From Parastagonospora avenae f. sp. tritici 18332-5 (taxonomy: Eukaryota > Ascomycota > Dothideomycetes > Pleosporales > Phaeosphaeriaceae): 21,265 nucleotides of DNA. Each line of letters starts with the position of its first letter. Positions within the stretch are counted from its first letter, which is position 1. Shown piece after piece: positions 21,219-21,265 of this stretch. The position numbers were made by a program, and so were the translations under genes. The notes beneath the pieces are model-generated. The model made no database searches. It was given only the letters and a program-made list of their open reading frames with translations, and had not been told where the DNA came from. The stretch covers positions 1 through 21,265 of the forward strand of contig JAFJTR010000177.1 of the NCBI GenBank assembly GCA_022559985.1, written 5' to 3'.

Positions 21219-21265
21219 GAATGCATTCTGTTCGGTGATTGTTGTTGATTCATGTTACGGAGGAG

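Overview
The window looks like nuclear DNA of a filamentous ascomycete (Pezizomycotina, perhaps a dothideomycete; the class is a guess). The reasons are short GT-AG introns of 47-54 bp with CTRAY-type branch sites, gene families typical of these fungi (a HeLo-like/NACHT NLR and a HET-type protein), and widely spaced genes with CT-rich leaders. All exon models below were built by hand from splice motifs, reading phase and family similarity. No alignment or transcript data were available.

Layout. 1-95 is a G homopolymer tract, probably a contig end or sequencing artefact. 96-1722 holds no gene I can support. 1723-4511 (+) is a three-exon STAND/NLR gene (N-terminal fungal STAND domain, NACHT NTPase, C-terminal NLR region). 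Its second intron carries a 154-bp solo-LTR-like insertion with 5-bp target duplications. 4945-6219 (+) is a two-exon F-box-like/leucine-rich protein. 6978-8528 (-) is V-ATPase subunit H (VMA13, three exons). It shares a 270-bp divergent promoter with 8799-11864 (+), the exosome nuclease DIS3/RRP44 (three exons). 11865-16813 is a nearly 5-kb stretch without a recognisable gene but with several short inverted repeats. 16814-17383 (+) is a small single-pass membrane protein of unknown function. 18679-19206 (+) is APQ12, a nuclear-envelope/pore biogenesis protein, read through a GC-AG intron after a 16-nt coding first exon. 20415 to the right edge (+) is the N-terminal part of a HET-like protein that probably runs out of the window.

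Biology. The middle is a housekeeping block (vacuolar acidification, RNA degradation, nuclear envelope). Both sides carry families linked to fungal non-self recognition and regulated cell death (NLR on the left, HET-like on the right). I found no operon-like or biosynthetic cluster. The most distinctive structure is the LTR inside the NLR intron. Removing the LTR and one target copy leaves a 49-bp intron, the same length as the gene's other intron. The LTR brings an antisense promoter-like array, a consensus splice donor and an in-frame stop codon. I did not find a convincingly new multi-gene system.
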